Shown here: positions 34,839 through 42,750 of the stretch, piece after piece
Layout of the letters: the number at the start of each line of letters is the position of its first letter
Position numbering within the stretch: the first letter of the stretch is position 1
NCBI RefSeq assembly: GCF_035975855.1
Contig: NZ_CP109055.1
Span: forward strand, 7,874,001-7,938,000
Source: Streptomyces sp. NBC_01304
GTDB lineage: Bacteria > Actinomycetota > Actinomycetes > Streptomycetales > Streptomycetaceae
Length of the DNA stretch: 64,000 nucleotides
Reading direction: 5' to 3'
Notes under the pieces: model-generated
What the model was told of the DNA's origin: nothing
What the model saw: the letters and a program-made list of their open reading frames with translations, nothing else
The model's database searches: none
Program-made: the position numbers and the translations under genes

Positions 34839-36466
34839 GCACCAACGAGAACGAGAACAGCAAGCGCAAAGCACCAGCCGGCGAGCGCGTGGCCGACTGG
34901 GCGGACGGCCGGCTCGGCATCTACGGCCTGGCCAAGGCCAACATGCGCAAGATCTTCCCGGACCACTGGTCCTTCATGCTGGGCGAGATCTGCCTCTACA
35001 GCTTCATCATCATCATCCTCACGGGTGTGTATCTGACGCTGTTCTTCCACCCGTCGATGAACGAGGTGGAGTACCACGGCAGCTACGTCCCGCTGCAGGG
35101 ACAGCTGATGTCCGAGGCGTTCAACTCGACCATGCACATCTCCTTCGATGTGCGCGGTGGTCTGCTGATCCGGCAGATCCACCACTGGGCGGCGCTGATC
35201 TTCCTCGCGGGCATGTTCGTGCACATGATGCGCGTGTTCTTCACGGGCGCGTTCCGCAAGCCGCGTGAGATCAACTGGCTGTTCGGCTTCCTGCTGTTCG
35301 TCCTCGGCATGTTCACCGGCTTCACCGGTTACTCGCTCCCGGACGACCTGCTCTCCGGCACCGGTGTCCGCTTCATGCAGGGCGCGATCCTGTCCGTGCC
35401 CGTCGTGGGTACGTACCTGTCGATGTTCCTGTTCGGCGGAGAGTTCCCGGGCGGCGACTTCGTGGCCCGGTTCTACTCGGTCCACATCCTGCTGCTGCCG
35501 GGCATCATGCTCGGCCTGCTGGTGGCGCACCTGATCCTGGTCTTCTACCACAAGCACACGCAGTTCGCGGGCCCCGGCAAGTCGAACAAGAACGTCGTCG
35601 GCATGCCGCTGCTCCCCGTCTACATGGCCAAGGCCGGAGGCTTCTTCTTCCTGGTCTTCGGTGTCATCGCGGTCATCGCGGCGATCGCCTCGATCAACCC
35701 GATCTGGGCGCTCGGCCCGTACCGCCCGGACCAGGTGTCCACCGGCGCCCAGCCCGACTGGTACATGGGCTTCGCCGAAGGCCTGATCCGTGTGATGCCG
35801 GGCTGGGAGATCAACGCCTGGGGCCACACGCTGGTCCTTGGCGTGATGATCCCGCTGGCGATCTTCCCGCTGGTCCTGGTCGCGCTCGCGGTCTACCCGT
35901 TCATCGAGTCCTGGGTCACCGGGGACAAGCGCGAGCACCACATCCTGGACCGTCCGCGCAACGCCCCGACGCGTACCGCGTTCGGCGTCGCCTGGATCAC
36001 GGCGTACATGATCATGCTCGTCGGTGGTGGAAACGACCTCTGGGCCACGCACTTCCACCTGTCGCTGAACTCGATCACCTGGTTCGTCCGGATCTTCTTC
36101 TTCGTCGGACCGGTCATCGCGTTCATCGCCACCAAGCGGATCTGCATGGGTCTGCAGCGGCGCGACAAGGACAAGGTGCTGCACGGACGCGAGTCCGGCA
36201 TCATCAAGCGCCTGCCGCACGGTGAGTTCATCGAGGTGCACGAGCCGCTCGACGCGGAGAAGCTGCACACCCTCACGGCGCACGAGCAGTACAAGCCGGT
36301 CGAGATCGGCCCGACGGTCGACGAGAACGGTGTCGAGCGCAAGGTGAAGGGCACGGAGAAGCTGCGTGCCAAGCTCTCGCAGGGCTACTACGGGGAGGAC
36401 AACCAGATCCCCAAGCCCACCACCGAGGAGTACAAGGAGATCACCAGTGGCCACGGCCACCACTGA
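34835..36466 (+). CDS. qcrB: Cytochrome b subunit of the bcc complex
   Basis: 543 residues, ATG in the ATGA overlap with qcrA. Haem-b helices with paired His (FDVRGGLLIRQIHHWAALIFLAGMFVHMMRVFFTGAF and FYSVHILLLPGIMLGLLVAHLILVFYHKHTQF), the quinol-site neighbourhood (QPDWYMGFAEGLIRVMP) and a ~120-residue cytosolic C-terminal extension typical of actinobacteria (target region of QcrB inhibitors in mycobacteria). Last gene of ctaE-qcrCAB. Confidence 0.97.
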   Translation: MSTNENENSKRKAPAGERVADWADGRLGIYGLAKANMRKIFPDHWSFMLGEICLYSFIIIILTGVYLTLFFHPSMNEVEYHGSYVPLQGQLMSEAFNSTMHISFDVRGGLLIRQIHHWAALIFLAGMFVHMMRVFFTGAFRKPREINWLFGFLLFVLGMFTGFTGYSLPDDLLSGTGVRFMQGAILSVPVVGTYLSMFLFGGEFPGGDFVARFYSVHILLLPGIMLGLLVAHLILVFYHKHTQFAGPGKSNKNVVGMPLLPVYMAKAGGFFFLVFGVIAVIAAIASINPIWALGPYRPDQVSTGAQPDWYMGFAEGLIRVMPGWEINAWGHTLVLGVMIPLAIFPLVLVALAVYPFIESWVTGDKREHHILDRPRNAPTRTAFGVAWITAYMIMLVGGGNDLWATHFHLSLNSITWFVRIFFFVGPVIAFIATKRICMGLQRRDKDKVLHGRESGIIKRLPHGEFIEVHEPLDAEKLHTLTAHEQYKPVEIGPTVDENGVERKVKGTEKLRAKLSQGYYGEDNQIPKPTTEEYKEITSGHGHH

Positions 36467-36517
36467 TCGCCGCTAGCAGCACCTGCGTCACCCGCAGTAC
36501 CTGTTCGCCACAGCTCG

Positions 36518-36546
36518 GGGCCCCGTCCATTCGTTGGACGGGGCCC
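36518..36546 (+). terminator. Terminator of ctaE-qcrCAB
   Basis: 12-bp perfect stem GGGCCCCGTCCA / TGGACGGGGCCC with loop TTCGT, followed by TTTGCT. Confidence 0.9.
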
Positions 36547-36612
36547 TTTGCTGTCGCCGGGCGCGGCTAGGCTGAGCGGGACACTTCATGCCGTACGAGA
36601 CCAGGAGCTGCC

Positions 36613-37677
36613 ATGAGCGCTGCGACCCCCGCTGGAGGCGACCACGCGGCGGGCCGTACCTGGCCCGACGTACTCAACGGCCTGCTCGACGGCCGGGACC
36701 AGAGCGCCGACGACACCGCCTGGGCGATGGACCGCATCATGCGCGGCGAGGCGACCGACGCCCAGATCGCCGGGTTCGCGGTGGCGCTCAGGGCCAAGGG
36801 CGAGACGGTGCAGGAGATTTCCGGTCTCGTACGCACCATGTACGCGCACGCCCGGACCATCGAGGTGCCCGGGCCGAGCGTCGACATCGTCGGCACCGGC
36901 GGGGACGGCGCCAAGACCGTCAACATCTCCACCATGTCCGCGATCGTCGTGGCCGGCACCGGAGCCAAGGTCGTCAAGCACGGCAACCGCGCGGCCTCCA
37001 GCGCGAGCGGTGCCTCCGACGTCCTGGAGAAGCTCGGCGTCAATCTGGAGCTCACCCCGCAGCGCGTCGCCGAGGTCGCAGAGGAAGCCGGGATCACCTT
37101 CTGCTTCGCGGTGAAGTTCCACCCCGCGCTGCGTCATGTGGCCGCGGCCCGCAAGGAGTTGGGGATCCGGACGACCTTCAACTTCCTCGGCCCGCTGACC
37201 AATCCGGCCCGCGTCAAGGCGCAGGCGACCGGCGTCGCCGACGCCCGGATGGCGCCCATCGTCGCCGGAGTGCTCGCCGAACGCGGCTCCAGCGCGCTGG
37301 TGTTCCGCGGCGACGACGGCCTGGACGAGCTGACCACGACCGCGACGTCGCGGGTATGGGTCGTGCGGGACGGGGCGGTGCGCGAGGAGGCCTTCGACCC
37401 GCGGGACGTGGGGCTCGACATCGTGCCCGTGGACGCGCTTCGGGGCGCGGACGCCTCGTACAACGCGGACGTGGCCCGGCGGTTGCTCGCGGGGGAGACC
37501 GGGCCGGTGCGTGAGGCGGTGCTGCTCAACTCGGCGGCGGCGCTCGTCGCCCTGGCGCCGACCGACGCGCCGCTGGCCGAGCAGATCAGGGCCGGTATCG
37601 CCAAGGCCGCCGAGGCCATCGACTCGGGGGCTGCCAAGCGGGCGCTGGACCGGTGGGTGGCGGCCAGCAACGCCTGA
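36613..37677 (+). CDS. trpD: Anthranilate phosphoribosyltransferase
   Basis: 354 residues, ATG preceded by CAGGAGCTGCC. The PRPP-binding motif [17 protein letters not shown] (about 92-108), [21 protein letters not shown], and the [10 protein letters not shown] substrate motif are all present. It joins anthranilate and PRPP in tryptophan synthesis. As in other Streptomyces, trpD stands alone rather than in a trp operon. A strong terminator follows. Confidence 0.96.
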   Translation: MSAATPAGGDHAAGRTWPDVLNGLLDGRDQSADDTAWAMDRIMRGEATDAQIAGFAVALRAKGETVQEISGLVRTMYAHARTIEVPGPSVDIVGTGGDGAKTVNISTMSAIVVAGTGAKVVKHGNRAASSASGASDVLEKLGVNLELTPQRVAEVAEEAGITFCFAVKFHPALRHVAAARKELGIRTTFNFLGPLTNPARVKAQATGVADARMAPIVAGVLAERGSSALVFRGDDGLDELTTTATSRVWVVRDGAVREEAFDPRDVGLDIVPVDALRGADASYNADVARRLLAGETGPVREAVLLNSAAALVALAPTDAPLAEQIRAGIAKAAEAIDSGAAKRALDRWVAASNA

Positions 37678-37700
37678 AACCTCAGCACCGTGTGACGCAG

Positions 37701-37727
37701 GGCGCAGTCCGGATTATGGACTGCGCC
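37701..37727 (+). terminator. Terminator of trpD
   Basis: 10-bp perfect stem GGCGCAGTCC / GGACTGCGCC around GGATTAT, ending in TTG. Confidence 0.82.
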
Positions 37728-37755
37728 TTGCGCGTGCAAGATCTTCTGGCAAGAT
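37728..37755 (+). promoter_or_regulatory. Candidate promoter of the SAM-IV leader
   Basis: TTGCGC (37728-37733), 16-bp spacer, CAAGAT (37750-37755). This puts the transcript start at about 37760-37763, just at the riboswitch 5' end and right after the trpD terminator. Confidence 0.45.
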
Positions 37756-37761
37756 GCTGCA

Positions 37762-37880
37762 CAGGTCATGAGTGACAGCGGTTAAGGCCCCGGCCCGCTG
37801 TCCGGCAACCCTCCGTCCGTGGCGGGGTGCCCCGGGTGAAGACCAGGCCGTAGGCAGCGAGGTCTGCGGCAAGCGCGGAC
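37762..37880 (+). promoter_or_regulatory. SAM-IV riboswitch
   Basis: The aptamer shows the SAM-I/IV core: P1 strands GGTC (37764) and GACC (37841), GGTCATGAGTG, an AAGGCCCCGGC...GCTG-CCGGCAACC helix-junction block, CCTCC..GGGG hairpin, GTGCCCCGGGTGAAGACC, and a downstream hairpin (GGCAGCGAGGTCTGC) as in the actinobacterial SAM-IV form. It senses S-adenosylmethionine and normally lowers expression of sulfur-assimilation or methionine genes when SAM is plentiful. It precedes the SufS-like gene by about 180 nt, with an upstream ORF and terminator between. Confidence 0.85.
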
Positions 37881-37922
37881 CCCTGCACACCCTGGGGTCC
37901 TGGTCCTCAAGGGAGCAGTCTC

Positions 37923-37943
37923 GTGAGCAAGCGAATGCGATAG
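37923..37943 (+). CDS. Six-residue upstream ORF (MSKRMR) in the SAM-IV leader
   Basis: GTG AGC AAG CGA ATG CGA TAG with GGGAG seven bases upstream, a well-spaced ribosome site. The stop codon TAG directly abuts the terminator hairpin that follows, so a ribosome ending here would cover the base of that stem. It contains Met and several CGA/AAG codons but no Cys. A peptide function is unlikely; it may be a regulatory mini-ORF. Confidence 0.5.
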   Translation: MSKRMR

Positions 37944-37962
37944 GGCTTTCAAAGCCCCTTTT
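37943..37962 (+). terminator. Candidate intrinsic terminator in the SAM-IV expression platform
   Basis: GGGCTT / AAGCCC around TCA, followed by C-TTTT. It lies 94 bp before the coding start, so it would stop leader transcripts; likely the switch controlled by the aptamer and/or by translation of the mini-ORF. Confidence 0.6.
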
Positions 37963-38056
37963 CCGCACACCCTTTTCTCTCTTCAGTTCCTGCGCCGGCG
38001 CGTGGCTCCGCAGCCCCCGGTGCAGCGAATTCGCCTGCCTCACACGGGAGTTCGCC

Positions 38057-39451
38057 ATGTCTGTTTCCACCTCTGCCACCTCCGCTGCCGCCTGCGTCGA
38101 CTCCGCGGAGCCCGCCTGTGGCGAGCCGCTCGCGGTCCTCGGCCGCGATGTCACCGTCCCGCTTGTCACCGGCGGCGAAGTGACCTACGCGGCGCTCGAC
38201 TACGCGGCCAGCGCGCCGGCCCTGCAGCGGGTGTGGGACGACGTGGCGGCGTACGCGCCCTACTACGGCAGCGTGCACCGCGGCGCCGGCTACCTCTCGC
38301 AGCTCTCCACCGACCTCTTCGAGAACGCCCGCAAGACGATCGAGGAGTTCCTCGGCTGCCGCCCCGGCGACCAGCTCGTCTTCACCCGCTCCACCACCGA
38401 CTCGCTCAACCTGCTCGCCGCCGCGCTGCCCGCCGACTGCCAGGTCTTCGTCTTCGAGACCGAGCACCACGCCTCGCTGCTGCCCTGGCAGGACGCCCGC
38501 GTCACCTACCTGAACGCGCCGCGCACCCCGCAGCAGGCCGTCGAGACGTTGGAGCGCGCGCTCGCCGACCGCGACCCGTACGGCCCGGCGCTCGTGTGCG
38601 TCACCGGCGCCTCGAACGTCACCGGCGAGCTGTGGCCCGTCAAGGAACTGGCCGCCGCCGCGCACGCGCACGGCGCCCGGATCGTGCTCGACGCCGCGCA
38701 GCTCGCGCCCCACCACCCGGTCTCGGTAAGCGAGTTGGACGTCGACTGGGTCGCCTTCTCCGGCCACAAGATCTACGCGCCCTTCGGCTCCGGCGTCCTC
38801 GCGGGCCGTGCCGACTGGCTGCAGGAGGCCGAGCCGTACCTCGCGGGCGGCGGCGCCTCCAAGGCCGTGGCGCGCCGCACCGACGGCGGCGTGGACGTCG
38901 AGTGGCACACCACCGCGGCCCGCCACGAGGCCGGTTCGCCGAACGTCATCGGCGCGTACTCCATCGCCTCCGCCTGCAAGGCCCTCACCGAGGCCGGCTT
39001 CGACTCGCTCGTGGCGCGCGAGCAGCAGCTCATCGCGAAGGTCCGGGCGGGGCTCGCCGAGGTGCCCGAGGTCAAGGTGCTCTCGCTCTTCGGCGACGAC
39101 GCGCCGCGCGTCGGCGTCATCTCCTTCGTCGTCGAGGGCTGGAACAGCTCGCACTTCGCTGCCGCGCTCTCCGCGGAGTACGGCATCGGCGTACGCGACG
39201 GCCTGTTCTGCGCCCACCCGCTGGTGCGCACCCTGCTCGGCAGCGACCCGCAGGAGCAGGGCGAGTGCGGCGCCCCGGAGGCCGCGCCCGGCGAGAAGTC
39301 GCTGAACGCGATCCGCGTGAGCTTCGGCGCGGGCACCCCCGACGAGCACGTCGAGCGTTTCGTGCGCGCCGTCGGTGAGCTCGTCCGCGACGGCGCCCGC
39401 TGGAACTACCGCACCGAGGACGGCCGTTGCGTCCCGGACACCTCCGCCTGA
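38057..39451 (+). CDS. Class V aminotransferase, SufS/cysteine-desulfurase-like, SAM-controlled
   Basis: 464 residues from ATG 38057 after CGGGAG. PLP-fold features: ALDYAASAPALQRVWDDVAAY, TRSTTDSLNLLAAAL, the cofactor region ETEHHASLLPW, VLDAAQLAPH, and the PLP Lys in VAFSGHKIYAPFGSGVL. Near the C-terminus RDGLFCAHP sits where SufS has its active Cys (RxGxHC), so persulfide chemistry is possible. SAM-IV control points to sulfur or methionine-linked metabolism. It could be a cysteine desulfurase or a related lyase; exact reaction not settled. Confidence 0.82.
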   Translation: MSVSTSATSAAACVDSAEPACGEPLAVLGRDVTVPLVTGGEVTYAALDYAASAPALQRVWDDVAAYAPYYGSVHRGAGYLSQLSTDLFENARKTIEEFLGCRPGDQLVFTRSTTDSLNLLAAALPADCQVFVFETEHHASLLPWQDARVTYLNAPRTPQQAVETLERALADRDPYGPALVCVTGASNVTGELWPVKELAAAAHAHGARIVLDAAQLAPHHPVSVSELDVDWVAFSGHKIYAPFGSGVLAGRADWLQEAEPYLAGGGASKAVARRTDGGVDVEWHTTAARHEAGSPNVIGAYSIASACKALTEAGFDSLVAREQQLIAKVRAGLAEVPEVKVLSLFGDDAPRVGVISFVVEGWNSSHFAAALSAEYGIGVRDGLFCAHPLVRTLLGSDPQEQGECGAPEAAPGEKSLNAIRVSFGAGTPDEHVERFVRAVGELVRDGARWNYRTEDGRCVPDTSA

Positions 39452-39477
39452 CGGACCCGAACCGGCCTCAACGCACG

Positions 39478-39510
39478 GATGCCCCAACGAGTACGACTCG
39501 TTGGGGCATC
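39478..39510. terminator. Bidirectional terminator
   Basis: 15-bp perfect stem (39478-39492 with 39496-39510) and ACG loop, between the convergent SufS-like and Lrp-domain genes. Confidence 0.88.
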
Positions 39511-39522
39511 AGTGCGCAGAGG

Positions 39523-39804
39523 TCAGGAGTCGAGGCCGATCGCGAACGCGGCCTCCAGGTCGTGCTGCGAGTAGGTCCGGAACGAGACATGGGTGTCCGT
39601 GGCCTGGACGCCGGGGATCTTGCTGATCTGACCCGGGATGACGTCCGCCAGGTCGTCGTGGGCCGTGACGCGGACCATGGCGATCAGGTCGTACGTACCG
39701 GTCACGGAGAACACCTCGCTGACGCTTTCCAGCGAGGAGATCGACTCGGCGATCTCCGGGATCCGGTCGACGCTGGTCTTGATGAGCACGATCGCGGTGA
39801 TCAC
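39523..39804 (-). CDS. Stand-alone Lrp/AsnC ligand-binding (RAM) domain protein
   Basis: 93 residues: the whole protein is the regulator-of-amino-acid-metabolism domain (ITAIVLIKTSVDRIPEIAESI, VSEVFSVTGTYDLIAMVRV, IPGVQATDTHVSFRTYS). The N-terminal helix-turn-helix of full Lrp proteins is absent, so it cannot bind DNA by itself. Such proteins form ring oligomers, bind amino acids, and may tune full-length Lrp regulators. It overlaps the rhomboid gene by 4 bp and is thus co-translated with it. Confidence 0.9.
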   Translation of the reverse strand: MITAIVLIKTSVDRIPEIAESISSLESVSEVFSVTGTYDLIAMVRVTAHDDLADVIPGQISKIPGVQATDTHVSFRTYSQHDLEAAFAIGLDS

Positions 39805-40499
39805 GGCTGGCTGTCTCCCTCGGTGGCCGTCCCTTGGACTTTCACTTTAGCCGTACGCAGATACCGCCCCCATGCGTAGAGGAAGCCGAGCGAGAAGCCC
39901 GCCAGGTGGGCCAGATAGGCGACACCCGGGCCGCTCGTGGCCCGCTGCGCCGCCAGCCACTGCAGGGCGACCCAGAAGGGCAGCACCAGCCACGCGGGAA
40001 AGCGCAGCGGCAGAAAGAAGAGGAAGGGGAACAGGCTCGTGACGCGGGCCTTCGGGAAGAGGTAGAGGAACGCGCCGAGCACCGCCGAGATCGCGCCCGA
40101 GGCGCCGACCAGGGTCTGTTCGGAGTCCGCGTTGGCGATGGCGTACACCAGAAGGGCCAGCGCGCCGCAGCCCAGGTAGAAGAGGGCGAATTCGACGTGG
40201 CCCATGCGCTGCTCGGTCATCGCCCCGAAGACGTACAGAAAGAGCATGTTGCCGAGCAGATGCAGCCAGCTGCCGTGCACGAACAGGGCGGTGACCGGGG
40301 TGAGGGCCGCGCGCGGTGAGCCGGCGAGCAGTTCGGCGGGGATCACGCCCCAGCGCTCGAAGTAGGCGCGCTGGGCGGCCACGAGGTGCTCGCCCGTGCC
40401 GTACACGGGGTTGAAGCCGGCGGCGGGGGAGAGCAGGAAGGCGGCACAGCACAGGACGATCAGGCCGTACGTCACCAGGGGGCGCGGCTTATCGATCAT
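39801..40499 (-). CDS. Rhomboid-family intramembrane serine protease
   Basis: 232 residues, six or seven transmembrane helices. The catalytic Ser is in LVGASGAISAVLGAFL (about 131) and the His in YLAHLAGFSLGFLYA (about 195); the first-loop region VHGSWLHLLGNMLFLYVFG is also typical. It cleaves substrates inside the membrane. It is upstream of and coupled to the Lrp-domain gene. Confidence 0.93.
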   Translation of the reverse strand: MIDKPRPLVTYGLIVLCCAAFLLSPAAGFNPVYGTGEHLVAAQRAYFERWGVIPAELLAGSPRAALTPVTALFVHGSWLHLLGNMLFLYVFGAMTEQRMGHVEFALFYLGCGALALLVYAIANADSEQTLVGASGAISAVLGAFLYLFPKARVTSLFPFLFFLPLRFPAWLVLPFWVALQWLAAQRATSGPGVAYLAHLAGFSLGFLYAWGRYLRTAKVKVQGTATEGDSQP

Positions 40500-40620
40500 G
40501 AACAGATCCTGACGTAACGGGACCCATCCGTATAGACCGCCTCGCCGTGCCGGTGGCGTCCATGAGGCGCTTCGGCAGGCCGTAGGGTTACGGGGAGTAC
40601 CAGCGCTGGAAACCCGATAT

Positions 40621-40662
40621 ACAGCGGGTACGGAATACGCGACACAGCGGGTACGGAATACG
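40621..40662 (+). repeat. Two 19-bp direct repeats before the zinc-ribbon gene
   Basis: ACAGCGGGTACGGAATACG at 40621-40639 and again at 40644-40662, period 23. Each holds a small GTAcggaaTAC dyad. The second ends 20 bp before the ATG, so the repeats lie in the promoter or leader of the zinc-ribbon gene and opposite the rhomboid gene. Confidence 0.6.
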
Positions 40663-40681
40663 AGAAAGGCGCACTGCGACC

Positions 40682-40921
40682 ATGACGGTTCCCCTGCCGA
40701 CCGCCGAGACCCGGTGGCGCTGCACGCTGTGTGGCAATCTCACGCGTTTCGACGTGACGCGGTCCTCCAAGGTGGTGGAGTACGTCCATCTCGACCTGGC
40801 CGGAGACCCGAAGGTCGAGGAGCGCGAGGTGGTCAGTGAGACCATCGAGTCGGTGCGCTGCCGCTGGTGCAACGCCATGGACCAGGTGGAACTCGTGGAC
40901 AGGCCGGGCGCGGGCTCCTGA
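40682..40921 (+). CDS. Small zinc-ribbon protein
   Basis: 79 residues, ATG start. Two Cys pairs, CTLCGNLTRFDVTRS (14-17) and CRWCNAMDQVEL (60-63), should form a zinc ribbon separated by strands (VVEYVHLDLAGD, VVSETIESV). I recall similar proteins next to the NYN-domain gene in Streptomyces. Nucleic-acid binding or a translation/RNA link is plausible, not shown. Confidence 0.8.
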   Translation: MTVPLPTAETRWRCTLCGNLTRFDVTRSSKVVEYVHLDLAGDPKVEEREVVSETIESVRCRWCNAMDQVELVDRPGAGS

Positions 40922-40955
40922 GGGAGCCGGCCCGCACAGCAAGGGGTGACCGATT

Positions 40956-42425
40956 GTGGAGGCGGTTCCACAAGGTGGCAGCGGTGAGCCGGCCGCCGGT
41001 GCGGCCGACGGCTCCGCCGGGACGCGCGATGCCGTAGCGGCCCCTGGCGCCGCAGAGGTGTCCGATGCCGCGGAGGCGTCCGAGGTCGCAGAGGCGCACG
41101 AGGCGTCCGACGCGGCCGAGGCACTCGACCGCCCGCTGCCCGAAGGCGTACGCCGCCGGGTCGTGCAGATCGTCTCGGACGGCTTCGGCGGGCTGACGGT
41201 GTCCGAACTGCCCGCGCAGCTGCGCCAGTACGCACGGTTCACCCCCACCAGGCGCCTGAAGTTCGCCGGCAACGCCATGGCGGCGGCCCTGGAGACCGAC
41301 CCGCTCTTCCGTCAGCGCATCGGCGAACGCCTCAGAGCGGCCCAGTCGGAGCTGACCGGGGCCCTCGACTCCGGTGCGCCGCCGCCGGCCGCGGATCCGC
41401 TCGATGTGGCGGCCGCGGCCTATGTGCTGCGCCCGGCCGGCTGGGTCAAGCTCGTGACCGCCGCGGGCGAGGAGGCTCAGCGTGCCGACGCCGAGCGGGT
41501 CGGCGAGGAGACCAAGGTCGAGCTGGAGCGGCTGCGCGCCGAACTGGCCGAGGCGCGCGGTCAGACCCGTACCGAGACCGAACGGCTGCGCGCGGAGCTG
41601 GAGTCGGTGAAGAAGGAAGCCGAATCGCTTCACCGCAAGCTGCGCGGGGCCCTCAGCGACGCCAAGCGCGGCGAGGCGGCCGCCCGGAAGGCCCTCGCCG
41701 AGGTCGAGGCCGTGCGCGCCGAGAGCCAGACCCAGCTGTCGGCCGCCGACAGCGAGACACGACGGCTCAAGGCCCGCCTCAGCGAGGCCGAGGCGGCGCT
41801 CGAGGCCAGCCGCAAGGCGGTGCGCGAGGGCCGCTCGATCGAGGACATGCGGGTCCGGCTGCTGCTCGACACGGTGCTCGAGTCGGCCCAGGGGCTGCGC
41901 CGCGAACTCGCCCTGCCGCCTGTGTCGGTGCGGCCCGCCGAGACGGTGGACGCGGTCGAGCCGGGGCGGATGAGCCCCAAGGACATCGCGGCCCGCGCCC
42001 TGTCCGAGAACGACCCGGCGATCCTGGACCAGCTGCTCGCGCTGCCGCAGGCCCATCTCGTCGTGGACGGCTACAACGTCACCAAGACCGGTTATCCGAC
42101 CATGCCGTTGGAGAAGCAGCGGCTGCGCCTGCTCGGCTCGCTGTCCGCCCTCGCGGCCCAGACGGGCGCCGAGGTCACCTGTGTCTTCGACGGCGCGGAG
42201 CTGGCCGCCCCGGTGCTGCTCGCCCCGCCGCGCGGGGTGCGGGTGCTGTTCTCCAAGGCGGGTGTCACGGCCGACGAGTTGATCCGTCAGCTGGTCCGCG
42301 CCGAGCCGCCGGGCCGGCCCGTCACGGTCGTCTCGACCGACCGCGAGGTCGCCGACGGGATCGCGAAGGCGGGGGCGCGACCGGTGGCGTCCGCCGTGCT
42401 CCTGAAGCGGCTCACGCGCGGCTGA
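40956..42425 (+). CDS. NYN-domain (YacP-like) protein with coiled coil
   Basis: 489 residues, GTG after GGGGTG. An Ala/Glu-rich N-terminus (repeated EVSDAAEASEV-type units) leads to a conserved region LPEGVRRRVVQIVSDGFGGL...RFTPTRRLKFAGNAMAAALE, a long coiled coil (about 170-290, EKVELERLRAELAEARGQ-type heptads), and a C-terminal NYN domain (about 365-489) with LVVDGYNVTK, CVFDGAE and VTVVSTDREVADG, the acidic residues expected of a PIN-like RNase. YacP/Rae1 proteins cleave RNA, some on ribosomes. A 23-bp tandem repeat covers the stop. Confidence 0.88.
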   Translation: MEAVPQGGSGEPAAGAADGSAGTRDAVAAPGAAEVSDAAEASEVAEAHEASDAAEALDRPLPEGVRRRVVQIVSDGFGGLTVSELPAQLRQYARFTPTRRLKFAGNAMAAALETDPLFRQRIGERLRAAQSELTGALDSGAPPPAADPLDVAAAAYVLRPAGWVKLVTAAGEEAQRADAERVGEETKVELERLRAELAEARGQTRTETERLRAELESVKKEAESLHRKLRGALSDAKRGEAAARKALAEVEAVRAESQTQLSAADSETRRLKARLSEAEAALEASRKAVREGRSIEDMRVRLLLDTVLESAQGLRRELALPPVSVRPAETVDAVEPGRMSPKDIAARALSENDPAILDQLLALPQAHLVVDGYNVTKTGYPTMPLEKQRLRLLGSLSALAAQTGAEVTCVFDGAELAAPVLLAPPRGVRVLFSKAGVTADELIRQLVRAEPPGRPVTVVSTDREVADGIAKAGARPVASAVLLKRLTRG

Positions 42426-42450
42426 TCAAGCGGCTCACGCGCGGCTGATC
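42405..42450 (+). repeat. 23-bp tandem duplication across the NYN-gene stop codon
   Basis: Units 42405-42427 and 42428-42450 are identical; each contains a TGA (42423 and 42446), so the duplication copies the last codons plus the stop. Confidence 0.9.
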
Positions 42451-42606
42451 AGGTAGCTTCCGTGACGCTAATGGGCAAGTAGTCAACTCCTGGGCGGTAT
42501 GCCCGATTTCGCGAGACCTTCACGCGACGTAGCGTCAAGTGGTCATCACGGCCTGTGCGTTGTTGGTAAAAGATGCGCCCGGCGGCGAGATTTTTCCCGC
42601 CGAGAT

Positions 42607-42635
42607 TTGAACGATCACAACTCGGTCACTAATGT
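42607..42635 (+). promoter_or_regulatory. Housekeeping-type promoter of the first NlpC/P60 gene
   Basis: TTGAAC (42607-42612), 17-bp spacer, TAATGT (42630-42635), predicting a start near 42642 and a leader of about 108 nt. The leader has small hairpins (CACCC-ATTAG-GGGTG at 42663) and a GGAAGAAGGAG ribosome site. The rest of the 325-bp gap (42451-42606) is AT-richer than average, with a GGCGGcgagatttttccCGCC hairpin near 42590; no gene seen. Confidence 0.65.
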
Positions 42636-42750
42636 CTGGGCTCGAACCTTCGCTCGGTTGATCACCCATTAGGGGTGGCGGCGAGGGTCCCGCCCACCAG
42701 CTCAGCAGACCGGGGCTCGGTAGGCGGCCGAGGAAGAAGGAGCCGCCTTC

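Noticed and set aside
34775..36463. 562-codon open frame antisense to qcrB
   Set aside because: Antisense shadow of a conserved cytochrome b gene; His/Asp/Glu/Arg-rich and without any fold-like pattern.
42642..42750. Possible c-di-AMP (ydaO) riboswitch in the leader of the first NlpC/P60 gene
   Set aside because: Such switches are known before wall-hydrolase genes in Streptomyces, but the leader is only about 108 nt and I could not match the conserved ydaO segments. An Infernal search against RF00379 would decide.
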